Assembly (NCBI GenBank): GCA_949127685.1
Contig: CASBPW010000161.1
Location: 1-16,274 of the forward strand
DNA length: 16,274 nt
Source of the DNA: Candidatus Sivonenia alaskensis PMM_0068
GTDB taxonomy: Bacteria > Cyanobacteriota > Cyanobacteriia > Gloeobacterales > PMM-0068
Reading direction: 5' to 3'
Made by a program: the position numbers and the translations under genes. How positions within the stretch are numbered: the stretch's first letter is position 1; every line of letters starts with the position of its first letter. Shown here in pieces: positions 1 through 9,036 of the stretch. The notes below the pieces were generated by a model. It searched no databases. It was given only the letters and a program-made list of their open reading frames with translations, and was not told where the DNA came from.

Positions 1-375
<375 letters not shown>

Positions 376-384
376 CTATTTTGA

Positions 385-460
385 GGGGGTTTAGCTCAGT
401 TGGTAGAGCGCCTGCTTTGCAAGCAGGATGTCAGCGGTTCGAGTCCGCTAACCTCCACCA
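385..460 (+). tRNA. tRNA-Ala (UGC anticodon)
   Basis: This is a 76-nt cloverleaf. The acceptor GGGGGTT pairs with AACCTCC (one G-U), followed by A and encoded CCA (458-460). The anticodon stem CCTGC/GCAGG encloses the loop TTTGCAA with anticodon TGC at 418-420, and the T arm contains GGTTCGAGTCC. It begins 9 nt after tRNA-Ile and is part of the same rRNA precursor. Confidence 0.98.
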
Positions 461-478
461 ATCTCTCATATTTCTTTT

Positions 479-520
479 CAGCACTTTCCTCTCTAGTCAT
501 GCTAGGGTAGAAAACTGCTG
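479..520 (+). other. Box-B-like hairpin of the 16S-23S spacer
   Basis: CAGCA (479-483) pairs with TGCTG (516-520). Inside, pyrimidine-rich TTTCCTCTCTAG can pair imperfectly with CTAGGGTAGAAA around the loop TCATG. Position (between tRNA-Ala and the box A region) and the CAGC/GCTG base match the box B helix of cyanobacterial spacers, which with box A is thought to act in antitermination of rRNA transcription. Structure was drawn by eye, not folded by program. Confidence 0.65.
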
Positions 521-533
521 GAGTGATCCAGCC

Positions 534-560
534 AGAACCTTGAAAACTGCATAGTGAATG
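534..560 (+). promoter_or_regulatory. Box A region / 5' arm of the 23S precursor processing stem
   Basis: GAACCTTGAAAA (535-546) is the conserved box A region of cyanobacterial spacers, linked to NusB/NusE-dependent antitermination. The 27 nt at 534-560 are nearly complementary, with three non-identities, to 3444-3470 downstream of 23S. The two arms would bring the 23S ends together in the double-stranded stem normally cut by RNase III. The same bases therefore appear to serve antitermination and processing. Confidence 0.75.
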
Positions 561-574
561 TAACAAGTTACATT
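557..574 (+). other. Small hairpin in the pre-23S leader
   Basis: AATGTAA (557-563) pairs perfectly with TTACATT (568-574) around the loop CAAG. It overlaps the inner end of the 23S processing arm (534-560), so it would compete slightly with that long-range stem. Seen directly in the sequence; role unknown. Confidence 0.5.
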
Positions 575-625
575 TGATTGTCGTAAGGCAGTCAAAGGCA
601 ACATAGTAATTGTCAGGTAGACACG

Positions 626-647
626 CAATGTTTTGCAAGAAACATTG
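626..647 (+). other. Hairpin immediately before the 23S 5' end
   Basis: CAATGTTT (626-633) pairs perfectly with AAACATTG (640-647) around the loop TGCAAG, ending 3 nt before the predicted mature 23S 5' end. It may help position ribonuclease cleavage or fold as the last helix of the spacer. Seen directly; role inferred. Confidence 0.5.
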
Positions 648-650
648 TTT

Positions 651-3423
<2,773 letters not shown>

Positions 3424-3443
3424 CGTCGCTTGACAAAAACATT

Positions 3444-3470
3444 CATTCACTATGCAGCCTTCAGGGTTCT
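3444..3470 (+). other. 3' arm of the 23S precursor processing stem
   Basis: This 27-nt segment is the partner of 534-560. CATTCACTATGCAG is exactly complementary to CTGCATAGTGAATG upstream, and the remainder pairs with a few mismatches or wobbles. It lies between the 23S 3' end and the 5S gene. The expected role is RNase III processing of the pre-23S. Confidence 0.75.
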
Positions 3471-3484
3471 GGTGGGACTTGCTC

Positions 3485-3513
3485 CCAGCGGAAAACCTAA
3501 CAAGTTTTCCTGG
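3485..3513 (+). other. Hairpin overlapping the 5' end of 5S rRNA
   Basis: GGAAAAC (3490-3496) pairs perfectly with GTTTTCC (3504-3510) around the loop CTAACAA. The stem can extend by CCA/TGG (3485-3487 with 3511-3513) past a 2-nt bulge. Its 3' arm includes the first nucleotides of the mature 5S, so it would compete with the 5S terminal helix until processing. Maturation role is inferred. Confidence 0.45.
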
Positions 3514-3624
3514 TGTTTATGCGCTGTGGAACCACGCCGATCCATCCCGAACTCGGACGTTAAACGCAGTAGCAGCGAAAGTACTTGGGGGGTAGCCCCC
3601 TGGGAGGATAGCCAGATGCCAGGG
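3508..3624 (+). rRNA. rrf: 5S ribosomal RNA
   Basis: This ~117-nt RNA has the typical terminal helix CCTGG (3509-3513) with CCAGG (3619-3623). It also contains the conserved internal segments GGAACCACGCCGATCCATCC and CCGAACTCGGACGTTAAACG, and the GCGAAAGTAC loop. It is the last gene of the operon, ~85 nt after 23S and 10 nt before the terminator. Ends may be off by 1-2 nt. Confidence 0.95.
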
Positions 3625-3633
3625 AAAATATTT

Positions 3634-3662
3634 AAAGAGCCTCGCTATATGCGGGGCTTTTT
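3634..3662 (+). terminator. Intrinsic terminator of the rRNA operon (probably bidirectional)
   Basis: The stem AGCCTCGC/GCGGGGCT (3638-3645 with 3651-3658, one G-U) has loop TATAT and is flanked by AAAG upstream and TTTTT downstream, so the helix can extend through A-T pairs. Read on the minus strand it is a similar stem followed by CTTTAAATATTTT, so it could also end transcripts from the convergent regulator gene, whose stop codon is ~40 nt away. Confidence 0.85.
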
Positions 3663-3701
3663 AATATGTAATCGAGAATGGCCGAATGTAATAGAGCAAA
3701 T

Positions 3702-4655
3702 TCAGGTTCTTTCCAGCGCTCTCTTGAGGGCGCTGATTGATTCTAGCGTCGTATGGTTTTCTGTTACATGTACGCATAGGGGGCGGATGCGAGAAATTCT
3801 AGCTTTTTTGATGCGGTGTTCTAAAATTCCAAAGCTACCTTCATCTAGAATCAACAGATCGGTGGATTGCAAAATTGCGTTTACTGCTGTGTCATTTTCT
3901 GGATGAGCGGTGAGCACAAGTAGCTCTTCTCCACGTATACTTTGAGTTAGAACGCTGGCCCCGTAAAGTATACTACGACTCAGGCTAATAATTCCTAAGC
4001 AGCTGCCAGAACGCAACTGTTCTACTAATGCAATCTCTTCACTATAAGTATGGATATCAATCGGTAAAATAGGAACTTCCAATCCCTCTAATGCTTCTTG
4101 AACTTGAGGAATACAATAGCGGTCCGTAACCACCGTGGCCACCGGATGATGCTTCAAATAATCTGCAAGTTCATCTATGGGCAGACCGAAAATGGGAACA
4201 TCCAACGCTTTTTGTAATTCTTGAACTACCATCCCAAGCAATCCTTTATCTGGGGAAGTAACGATAATCTGAGCTCCGCGATGGCTGCGCAGTTCCAGTT
4301 CTCGCACAAACATGGAAGTAACTTGCTCTAGGGAATAGCCTTGAGCTAAAACAGCATCTACACTGCCTTGGATTAGTTGTTCTATGGTGGAATGCATAGA
4401 CAGGCTAAGGGTTTCTGGATTGAGAACATAGACCCCTGAACCGGCACGGGCTTCTACAAGTCCTGCCTTCTCTAAATGGGTATAAACTTTGCTGATCGTG
4501 TTGCGATGCAGATTCGTTAGCATGGCAAGTTGCCTTACGCTGGGCAACTTAGAGCCCGGAGAGAGCTGTCGTGAAGCGATAGCAAAACTCACCTGTTCGT
4601 ATAGTTGGGCAGAGGGAGGAACAGAGCTATCTATATTAATACGAAAAGTGGGCAC
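3702..4655 (-). CDS. GntR-family transcriptional regulator
   Basis: A 317-residue DNA-binding regulator. Residues ~12-76 form the GntR winged helix-turn-helix: QLYEQVSFAI, then LPSVRQLAMLTNLHRNT (recognition helix region), then the wing ending GSGVYV. The remaining ~240 residues form an alpha/beta effector-type region that I do not recognise as FCD, UTRA or an aminotransferase domain; the overall length resembles GntR-like proteins of ~320 residues found in cyanobacteria. Ligand and targets cannot be read from the sequence. The start is GTG at 4655, because a TAG lies nine codons upstream in frame and no ATG fits. It follows ligA by 57 nt on the same strand with no terminator between, so co-transcription is likely. 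It converges on the rRNA operon. A perfect AATAC-GA-GTATT palindrome lies in the ligA gap and could be an autoregulatory site (inference). Confidence 0.9.
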   Translation of the reverse strand: MPTFRINIDSSVPPSAQLYEQVSFAIASRQLSPGSKLPSVRQLAMLTNLHRNTISKVYTHLEKAGLVEARAGSGVYVLNPETLSLSMHSTIEQLIQGSVDAVLAQGYSLEQVTSMFVRELELRSHRGAQIIVTSPDKGLLGMVVQELQKALDVPIFGLPIDELADYLKHHPVATVVTDRYCIPQVQEALEGLEVPILPIDIHTYSEEIALVEQLRSGSCLGIISLSRSILYGASVLTQSIRGEELLVLTAHPENDTAVNAILQSTDLLILDEGSFGILEHRIKKARISRIRPLCVHVTENHTTLESISALKRALERT

Positions 4656-4681
4656 AGGTGTCTCGTTCCAACCGAATTTCT

Positions 4682-4693
4682 AATACGAGTATT
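4682..4693. promoter_or_regulatory. Palindrome AATACGAGTATT upstream of the GntR gene
   Basis: A perfect 5+2+5 inverted repeat sits 27 nt upstream of the GTG start of the GntR-type regulator, inside the 57-nt gap to ligA. Regulator genes often carry their own operator in this place, so it is a candidate autoregulatory site. Short palindromes also occur by chance, and it does not match a GntR consensus I can name. Confidence 0.3.
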
Positions 4694-4712
4694 CCCTGGC
4701 CTAACACAGTAT

Positions 4713-6707
4713 TTATGAGGAAATTGTGAGTAGTCTATAAAGTTGGTCTTCTGTCAAGATGGGAACTCCCAGTTGTTCTGCCTTGGTTAGCTTAGACCCT
4801 GCTTTTTCTCCTGCAACGAGATAACTGGTACGGCTACTCACAGAGCTCGTGACTTTGCCTCCATGGGATTCGATGAGCACTGTGCATTCCTCTCTCGAAA
4901 GACTGGGCAGGGTCCCTGTAAGTACAAAAGTCTTGCCCGCCAATACAGTACTCGCAGGCTGTTGATTCTTTTGGTTGGCGAGCAAAAATCCATAGCTGCG
5001 CAGACGCTCTAGTAAAACTCTGTTCTCTGTTGCCTGGAACCAAGCCACGATGGCTTGGGCTGTCTCTTCTCCGAATCCATATAGATTATTGATGGCTTCG
5101 GGAGTAGCCTGGGATAGACTTTCGGCACTAGGAAAAGCTCTGGCTAATTCTGTCGAAATGCTAGAGCCAATATGACGAATCCCCAAACCATACAAGACAC
5201 GGCCCCAAGGTTGTTCTATAGAACGTTGAATTTGTTCTATGACCTTGACAGCAGATTTTTCGCCCATGCGTTCCAATTTTTGGAGTTGTAGTAAGGTGAG
5301 GCTGTAGATATCTGCTACCGATTGCACCGCTTGGATAGCAACCAACTGAGCAATCAATTTTTCACCCATTCCTTCGATGTCCAGCGCATCACACCAGTGA
5401 ATCAGGTGGCCTCGAATCGAGGCAGGACACTGGGGATTTGGACAACGGGTGACCGCCTCCCCTGGAGTGCGGACCACAGGCGTTTGGCATTCGGGACAGG
5501 TGCGAGGGAATTCATAGGTGACCGTGCCTTCAGGGCGCAATTCTGGGATCACCCGCAGAATTTCTGGAATGATTTCTCCTGCTTTGCGGACAACCACGGT
5601 ATCTCCTGCCCGCACGTCTAATTCCTGAATCCTGTCCTGATTGTGGAGCGTCGCGCGACTAACCGTACTGCCAGAAATTAAGATCGGTTGCAATTCGGCC
5701 ACAGGGGTGAGCGCTCCTGTGCGCCCCACCTGGATTTCAATAGAGCGGACTAGGGTGGCCGCTTCTTCGGGAGGGTATTTGAAGGCAATCGCCCACCGTG
5801 GGAATTTACTGGTAAAGCCTAGCTCTTCCTGGGTACTGAGGGCGTTGACTTTGATGACTACGCCATCGGTTTCATAGGGAAGCTGATGACGGGCTTCGGC
5901 CCAATAGTGGCAGAAGGCATGGACTTCTGTTAGGGTTTTACACAGCTTGCGATTTGGATTGACCCCAAACCCAAAGGCTTCTAATTGATTGAGGACTTCC
6001 CACTGCGTAGTGGCCTTGGAAAAGTGGGCCGTATAGGCAAAAAAATCTAGTTTGCGGGCTGCGACTACCCGTGAATCAAGTTGCCGAAGCGTTCCAGCAC
6101 AGGCATTACGAGGATTGGCAAAGAGTTTTTCGCCCGTCGCTAAACGCTCCTGATTGATGCGGGCAAATTCGTCGCGGGGCAAAAACACTTCCCCCCGTAC
6201 TTCCAGTTCTGGTGGGAGGTCGGTCCCCTGAAGCTTGAGGGGAATTGCATGGATGGTGCGCAAGTTCTGGGTGATTTCTTCCCCTTGGACCCCATCGCCC
6301 CGTGTTGTGCCCTGGATAAAGAGCCCCTCTCGATAGCTAAGCGCATTGGCAGAGCCATCAATCTTTAGCTCACAGACAAACTCTAGATCATCGCCTGCAA
6401 GTTTAATCAGTCGCTCTTCCCATGTTGTCAGGTCCTCGTTGCTAAAGGCGTTTTCGAGCGAATAGAGTGGAATTCGATGGGTGACTGTAGAAAAACGCTC
6501 TAGAGGACGGTTTCCGACCCGCTGAGTCGGAGAATCGGAGGTTATCAAATCAGGAAATTGTGCTTCTAACGCTTTGAGTTCTTGATAATGCTGGTCATAG
6601 ACCGCGTCAGAAACTTTGGGATCATCCAGTACATAGTAGGCATAACCCCATTCGGATAGGAGTGGACGGAGGGTCTGAATGCGTTCCTGTGCCTGAGGTT
6701 GATCCAT
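4713..6707 (-). CDS. ligA: NAD-dependent DNA ligase LigA
   Basis: LigA seals nicks in duplex DNA during replication and repair, using NAD+ to form a ligase-AMP intermediate. At 664 residues it is of normal full length. Domains in order: Ia (~1-65, with YYVLDDPKVSDAVYDQ), the adenylation domain with KIDG and catalytic Lys115, further nucleotidyltransferase motifs (TRGDG, EVRGEVF, ETDGVVIK), an OB-fold (~315-400), a zinc finger with Cys404, Cys407, Cys422 and Cys427, helix-hairpin-helix repeats (~440-560), and a C-terminal BRCT domain (~587-664, starting LAGKTFVLTGTL). All key residues are present. The ATG at 6707 gives the standard N terminus; there is no clear Shine-Dalgarno. The gene lies 158 nt downstream of the permease gene, with no terminator I could recognise in that gap, and upstream of the GntR-type gene. 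Confidence 0.98.
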   Translation of the reverse strand: MDQPQAQERIQTLRPLLSEWGYAYYVLDDPKVSDAVYDQHYQELKALEAQFPDLITSDSPTQRVGNRPLERFSTVTHRIPLYSLENAFSNEDLTTWEERLIKLAGDDLEFVCELKIDGSANALSYREGLFIQGTTRGDGVQGEEITQNLRTIHAIPLKLQGTDLPPELEVRGEVFLPRDEFARINQERLATGEKLFANPRNACAGTLRQLDSRVVAARKLDFFAYTAHFSKATTQWEVLNQLEAFGFGVNPNRKLCKTLTEVHAFCHYWAEARHQLPYETDGVVIKVNALSTQEELGFTSKFPRWAIAFKYPPEEAATLVRSIEIQVGRTGALTPVAELQPILISGSTVSRATLHNQDRIQELDVRAGDTVVVRKAGEIIPEILRVIPELRPEGTVTYEFPRTCPECQTPVVRTPGEAVTRCPNPQCPASIRGHLIHWCDALDIEGMGEKLIAQLVAIQAVQSVADIYSLTLLQLQKLERMGEKSAVKVIEQIQRSIEQPWGRVLYGLGIRHIGSSISTELARAFPSAESLSQATPEAINNLYGFGEETAQAIVAWFQATENRVLLERLRSYGFLLANQKNQQPASTVLAGKTFVLTGTLPSLSREECTVLIESHGGKVTSSVSSRTSYLVAGEKAGSKLTKAEQLGVPILTEDQLYRLLTISS

Positions 6708-6865
6708 GAGATTGGCGTAAATAATAGAGGGATTAAGCTAGATCTTGCCATGGACAGGCCAACTATCTGCCCAAGTATGTCCCAGTTCAGAGAGGTGAAT
6801 TCCGGAAAAGATGGCCGCTCCCTCTGCTGTAATAATGAAAATTGCTCTTTGAAACGCTTTTCCAG

Positions 6866-7858
6866 TCAGTGCTTGGCTTCAGCCTGTACCTTAGTACTCT
6901 CCTTCACGCTTTTGAAGGTCTTTCCCATTTTCTCTGGAGGAAGGTTCATGACCTTTCCAGAAATACTCTTGAAATAGATACTGCCCAAGCTCAGGAGGAA
7001 GGCCACATAGCTTAGCACCTGAACTAAATAAAGCTTTTGGGAGTACCCAAATAGGGAACTCAAGATCACTCCTGGAAATTTTTCATCGGGCAGAACCTTG
7101 GCCCCATCCCATACCATCGGGCCTAAAACGCAGGAGGGATTTTTAGCAAAACGCTCGTAATAGAAACAGAGGGAAGCCGATTGACGGTCCATTTGAGACA
7201 AGATATGCACTGCATTATCAAAATGGGCCAAGGTCGTAATCACCAAGCCAGAAACAATCAAAATCAAGAAAACGCCCATCACCTGGAAAAATAACCGGAC
7301 ATTAATTTTGATGCCCCACTTAAAGAGTAGAGCCCCAATTAAAGAAGCGATGCCAATACCTGCCACAGCTCCTAGAGCGGGCATCGGCCCTTGCTGAAAC
7401 TTAGCCGCAATGAAGAGAACCGTTTCAAAGCCTTCCCGTAGAACAGCCAAGAGAATCAGTCCCAAGATTCCCCAGCCAGCTCGTTTGTCTTGGCTGAGTA
7501 ACGTTCCAACCGCTCCCTCAACTTGCCCTTTGAGAAATCTGGCTTGTTGGGTCATCCAGACCAACATCCAGCTCAACATAACCATCGCGAGGAAACTAAA
7601 GGTTCCTTCGAGCAGTGGCTCAAAAACAGGGGTATATTGACTATCGGATTTCCCCAAACCTTGAATCAAAGCATTGAATACAACGCCTACGAGGACACTG
7701 GCCAGGAGCCCGGCCCCCACTCCAGCGCCCACCCAGGGATTGAGCTGCGTACGCTCTGCTTTCTTGAGATAGGCCAAGACAATACCTACCACTAAAGCAG
7801 CCTCTACCCCTTCACGCAGGGTAATGACAAAAGTGGGTAGTGCAGAACTAAAATCCAT
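6866..7858 (-). CDS. FTR1/EfeU-family iron permease
   Basis: An inner-membrane high-affinity iron permease of the oxidase-dependent iron transporter family (yeast Ftr1, bacterial EfeU). At 330 residues it has about seven hydrophobic segments. Both signature iron-binding motifs are present: REGVE (residues 15-19) and REGFE (141-145), each in a membrane helix. The C-terminal tail (~300-330) is charged and Lys-rich. The start is ATG at 7858, preceded by GAGGA with 5-nt spacing; an upstream in-frame codon would add ten residues but has no such site. It begins 38 nt after the stop of the EfeO-like lipoprotein gene, so the two are almost certainly one operon. A multicopper oxidase gene lies just upstream of that pair. 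Expected role: uptake of Fe(III) produced by an extracytoplasmic ferroxidase. Substrate specificity is inferred from family. Confidence 0.93.
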   Translation of the reverse strand: MDFSSALPTFVITLREGVEAALVVGIVLAYLKKAERTQLNPWVGAGVGAGLLASVLVGVVFNALIQGLGKSDSQYTPVFEPLLEGTFSFLAMVMLSWMLVWMTQQARFLKGQVEGAVGTLLSQDKRAGWGILGLILLAVLREGFETVLFIAAKFQQGPMPALGAVAGIGIASLIGALLFKWGIKINVRLFFQVMGVFLILIVSGLVITTLAHFDNAVHILSQMDRQSASLCFYYERFAKNPSCVLGPMVWDGAKVLPDEKFPGVILSSLFGYSQKLYLVQVLSYVAFLLSLGSIYFKSISGKVMNLPPEKMGKTFKSVKESTKVQAEAKH

Positions 7859-7896
7859 GAAAATCCTCAAGTATCCGAAGCAGGTCAAAACGCACT

Positions 7897-8886
7897 TTAA
7901 GCAGCCATTTTCTGTCTAGCCGCCTGTATATCGCCCACTAATTTAGAAACTTCCTGCGTAGTCAAAACAGGAGTGGGGGGAGCGATGGCAGAAGGCCAGG
8001 CCTTCAAAAGCTCAGACAATTTAGTTTCCATGACTTTGTGGGCTTCAGGATTGGACTTTGCCATCTGAGAAGCCACCCCTTTATAAAGGTCATTGGCGTA
8101 GAGTACGAAACCACGAGAATCTTGATATTCAATCGCTGCCGAAATCTTGCCATTGGCGATGGCTGCGGTGTACTCCGTATTAGCAGCCTGGAGCAGACTA
8201 TCGAGGACCTGGACAACAAACCCTGGAGACTGACGCTGCGCTTCGGGTAATGCTTGAATCGCAGCGTCAATACCTTTCATGGCAGCCGTATAAGATGCCG
8301 TTAATTTTGGGTCGTTGGGAGTGGATTTGATCAGATCCTGTAAGTTGACGAGCGAAGTCTTGAACTCTTTGACGTTGCGTTCATTTAGCTGGTCTTCCAC
8401 GTCCACATAAATTTCTTCAACGGGATGGCCAATATGGGGCTCAGCTTGGTCCGGTTTTTTGAGGTCTAACAATTCTTTAGCGACCAGCATGTGTCCTTTC
8501 ATTAAACCCAGTTTGACCATGTAATCAACATCTTTGACTTCGCCTGTGAGTACGACATCCTCAATACTCACCATATCTTTAATCTGGTCGAATTGCTCTT
8601 GGGTCACAACCTTCTTGGCGACTAAGTCTTCAGGGCTTCCATAGGGTCGCTCTGCCTGAATGCGATTCGAGAGCCCTGCTATCCCTAATTTGGCTTCGAA
8701 TTTGTCCAATTCTGAGAGAATGGCTGAATTAATGTTGATTTTTGGGGTTTTACTGGTCTCGATTTTTCCCATACCCGCTGTCATCGCAGCATTAGGAGAT
8801 TCTTTGGGAGCAACAGCCTTAGAGTTACCACAGGCTGTCAATACCGATAGACAGAGCAACACAGAAAAGTATTGAAAAAACCGCAC
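7897..8886 (-). CDS. EfeO/imelysin-like lipoprotein with helix-hairpin-helix domain
   Basis: A 329-residue exported lipoprotein. Residues 1-19 form a lipoprotein signal peptide with lipobox LTAC (lipidated Cys19). Residues ~50-105 look like a ComEA-type helix-hairpin-helix (KININSAILSELDKFEAKLG, then a second helix pair after PYGSPEDLV). Residues ~120-329 resemble the EfeO/imelysin (peptidase M75-like) helical domain: HPVEE gives an HxxE motif with His154 and Glu157, and His132, His151 and EYQDSRGF (~253-260) are other likely metal or structural positions. The start is GTG at 8886, placed right after GGAGG (spacing 4); a TTG at 8916 would also keep the frame but would spoil the signal peptide start. 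It is followed by the FTR1 permease, and a sigma70-like promoter lies 65-93 nt upstream. Likely role: binding periplasmic iron for the permease. The usual EfeO cupredoxin domain is absent. Confidence 0.82.
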   Translation of the reverse strand: MRFFQYFSVLLCLSVLTACGNSKAVAPKESPNAAMTAGMGKIETSKTPKININSAILSELDKFEAKLGIAGLSNRIQAERPYGSPEDLVAKKVVTQEQFDQIKDMVSIEDVVLTGEVKDVDYMVKLGLMKGHMLVAKELLDLKKPDQAEPHIGHPVEEIYVDVEDQLNERNVKEFKTSLVNLQDLIKSTPNDPKLTASYTAAMKGIDAAIQALPEAQRQSPGFVVQVLDSLLQAANTEYTAAIANGKISAAIEYQDSRGFVLYANDLYKGVASQMAKSNPEAHKVMETKLSELLKAWPSAIAPPTPVLTTQEVSKLVGDIQAARQKMAA

Positions 8887-8912
8887 AAAACCTCCAGAGG
8901 CTAACGCAAGTC

Positions 8913-8935
8913 TCAAAAGAGATGTTTACTTTTGA
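8913..8935. promoter_or_regulatory. Inverted repeat in the lipoprotein-permease leader
   Basis: TCAAAAG (8913-8919) and CTTTTGA (8929-8935) are a perfect 7-bp inverted repeat with a 9-nt spacer. It lies between the predicted -10 element (8951-8956) and the GTG start (8886), so it would be in the 5' untranslated RNA or could be an operator just downstream of the transcription start. Protein or RNA partner unknown. Confidence 0.4.
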
Positions 8936-8950
8936 AAATCCGACCTCATT

Positions 8951-8979
8951 ACTCTAGGTCTACTGAGAAATATTGTCAA
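8951..8979 (-). promoter_or_regulatory. Predicted sigma70-type promoter of the lipoprotein-permease operon
   Basis: On the minus strand a perfect -35 TTGACA (8974-8979) is followed by a 17-bp spacer and a -10 TAGAGT (8951-8956; 4 of 6 consensus). Transcription would start near 8944, giving a leader of ~58 nt containing the inverted repeat at 8913-8935. The promoter lies in the 150-bp gap after the multicopper oxidase gene, so the lipoprotein-permease pair can be expressed separately from the oxidase. Confidence 0.6.
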
Positions 8980-9004
8980 CTAACTATTCTCCCCCTACAT
9001 ACAC

Positions 9005-9032
9005 GCCCCCTAATCCCGCAATACTGGGGGGC
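9005..9032 (-). terminator. GC-rich hairpin after the multicopper oxidase gene (possible terminator)
   Basis: On the minus strand, 4 nt after the oxidase stop, GCCCCC pairs with GGGGGC (9032-9027 with 9010-9005) around a ~16-nt loop. The helix is strong, but no U-run follows (GTGTATG instead), so it may be a weak or Rho-assisted terminator or an mRNA-stabilising 3' hairpin. It separates the oxidase from the next promoter. Confidence 0.4.
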
Positions 9033-9036
9033 TTCT

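Noticed and set aside
7859..7888. Ten-residue longer N terminus of the permease
   Set aside because: The ATG at 7858 has GAGGA at ideal spacing and gives the family-typical N terminus just before the first REGxE helix.
8887..8916. Ten-residue longer N terminus of the lipoprotein from a TTG codon
   Set aside because: The stretch contains the GGAGG ribosome-binding site of the GTG at 8886, and the shorter form has a standard lipoprotein signal peptide.
8968..8984. Fur box overlapping the -35 of the lipoprotein-permease promoter
   Set aside because: The segment GACAATATTTCTC is only an imperfect dyad and does not match the GATAAT-repeat Fur consensus well enough to claim.
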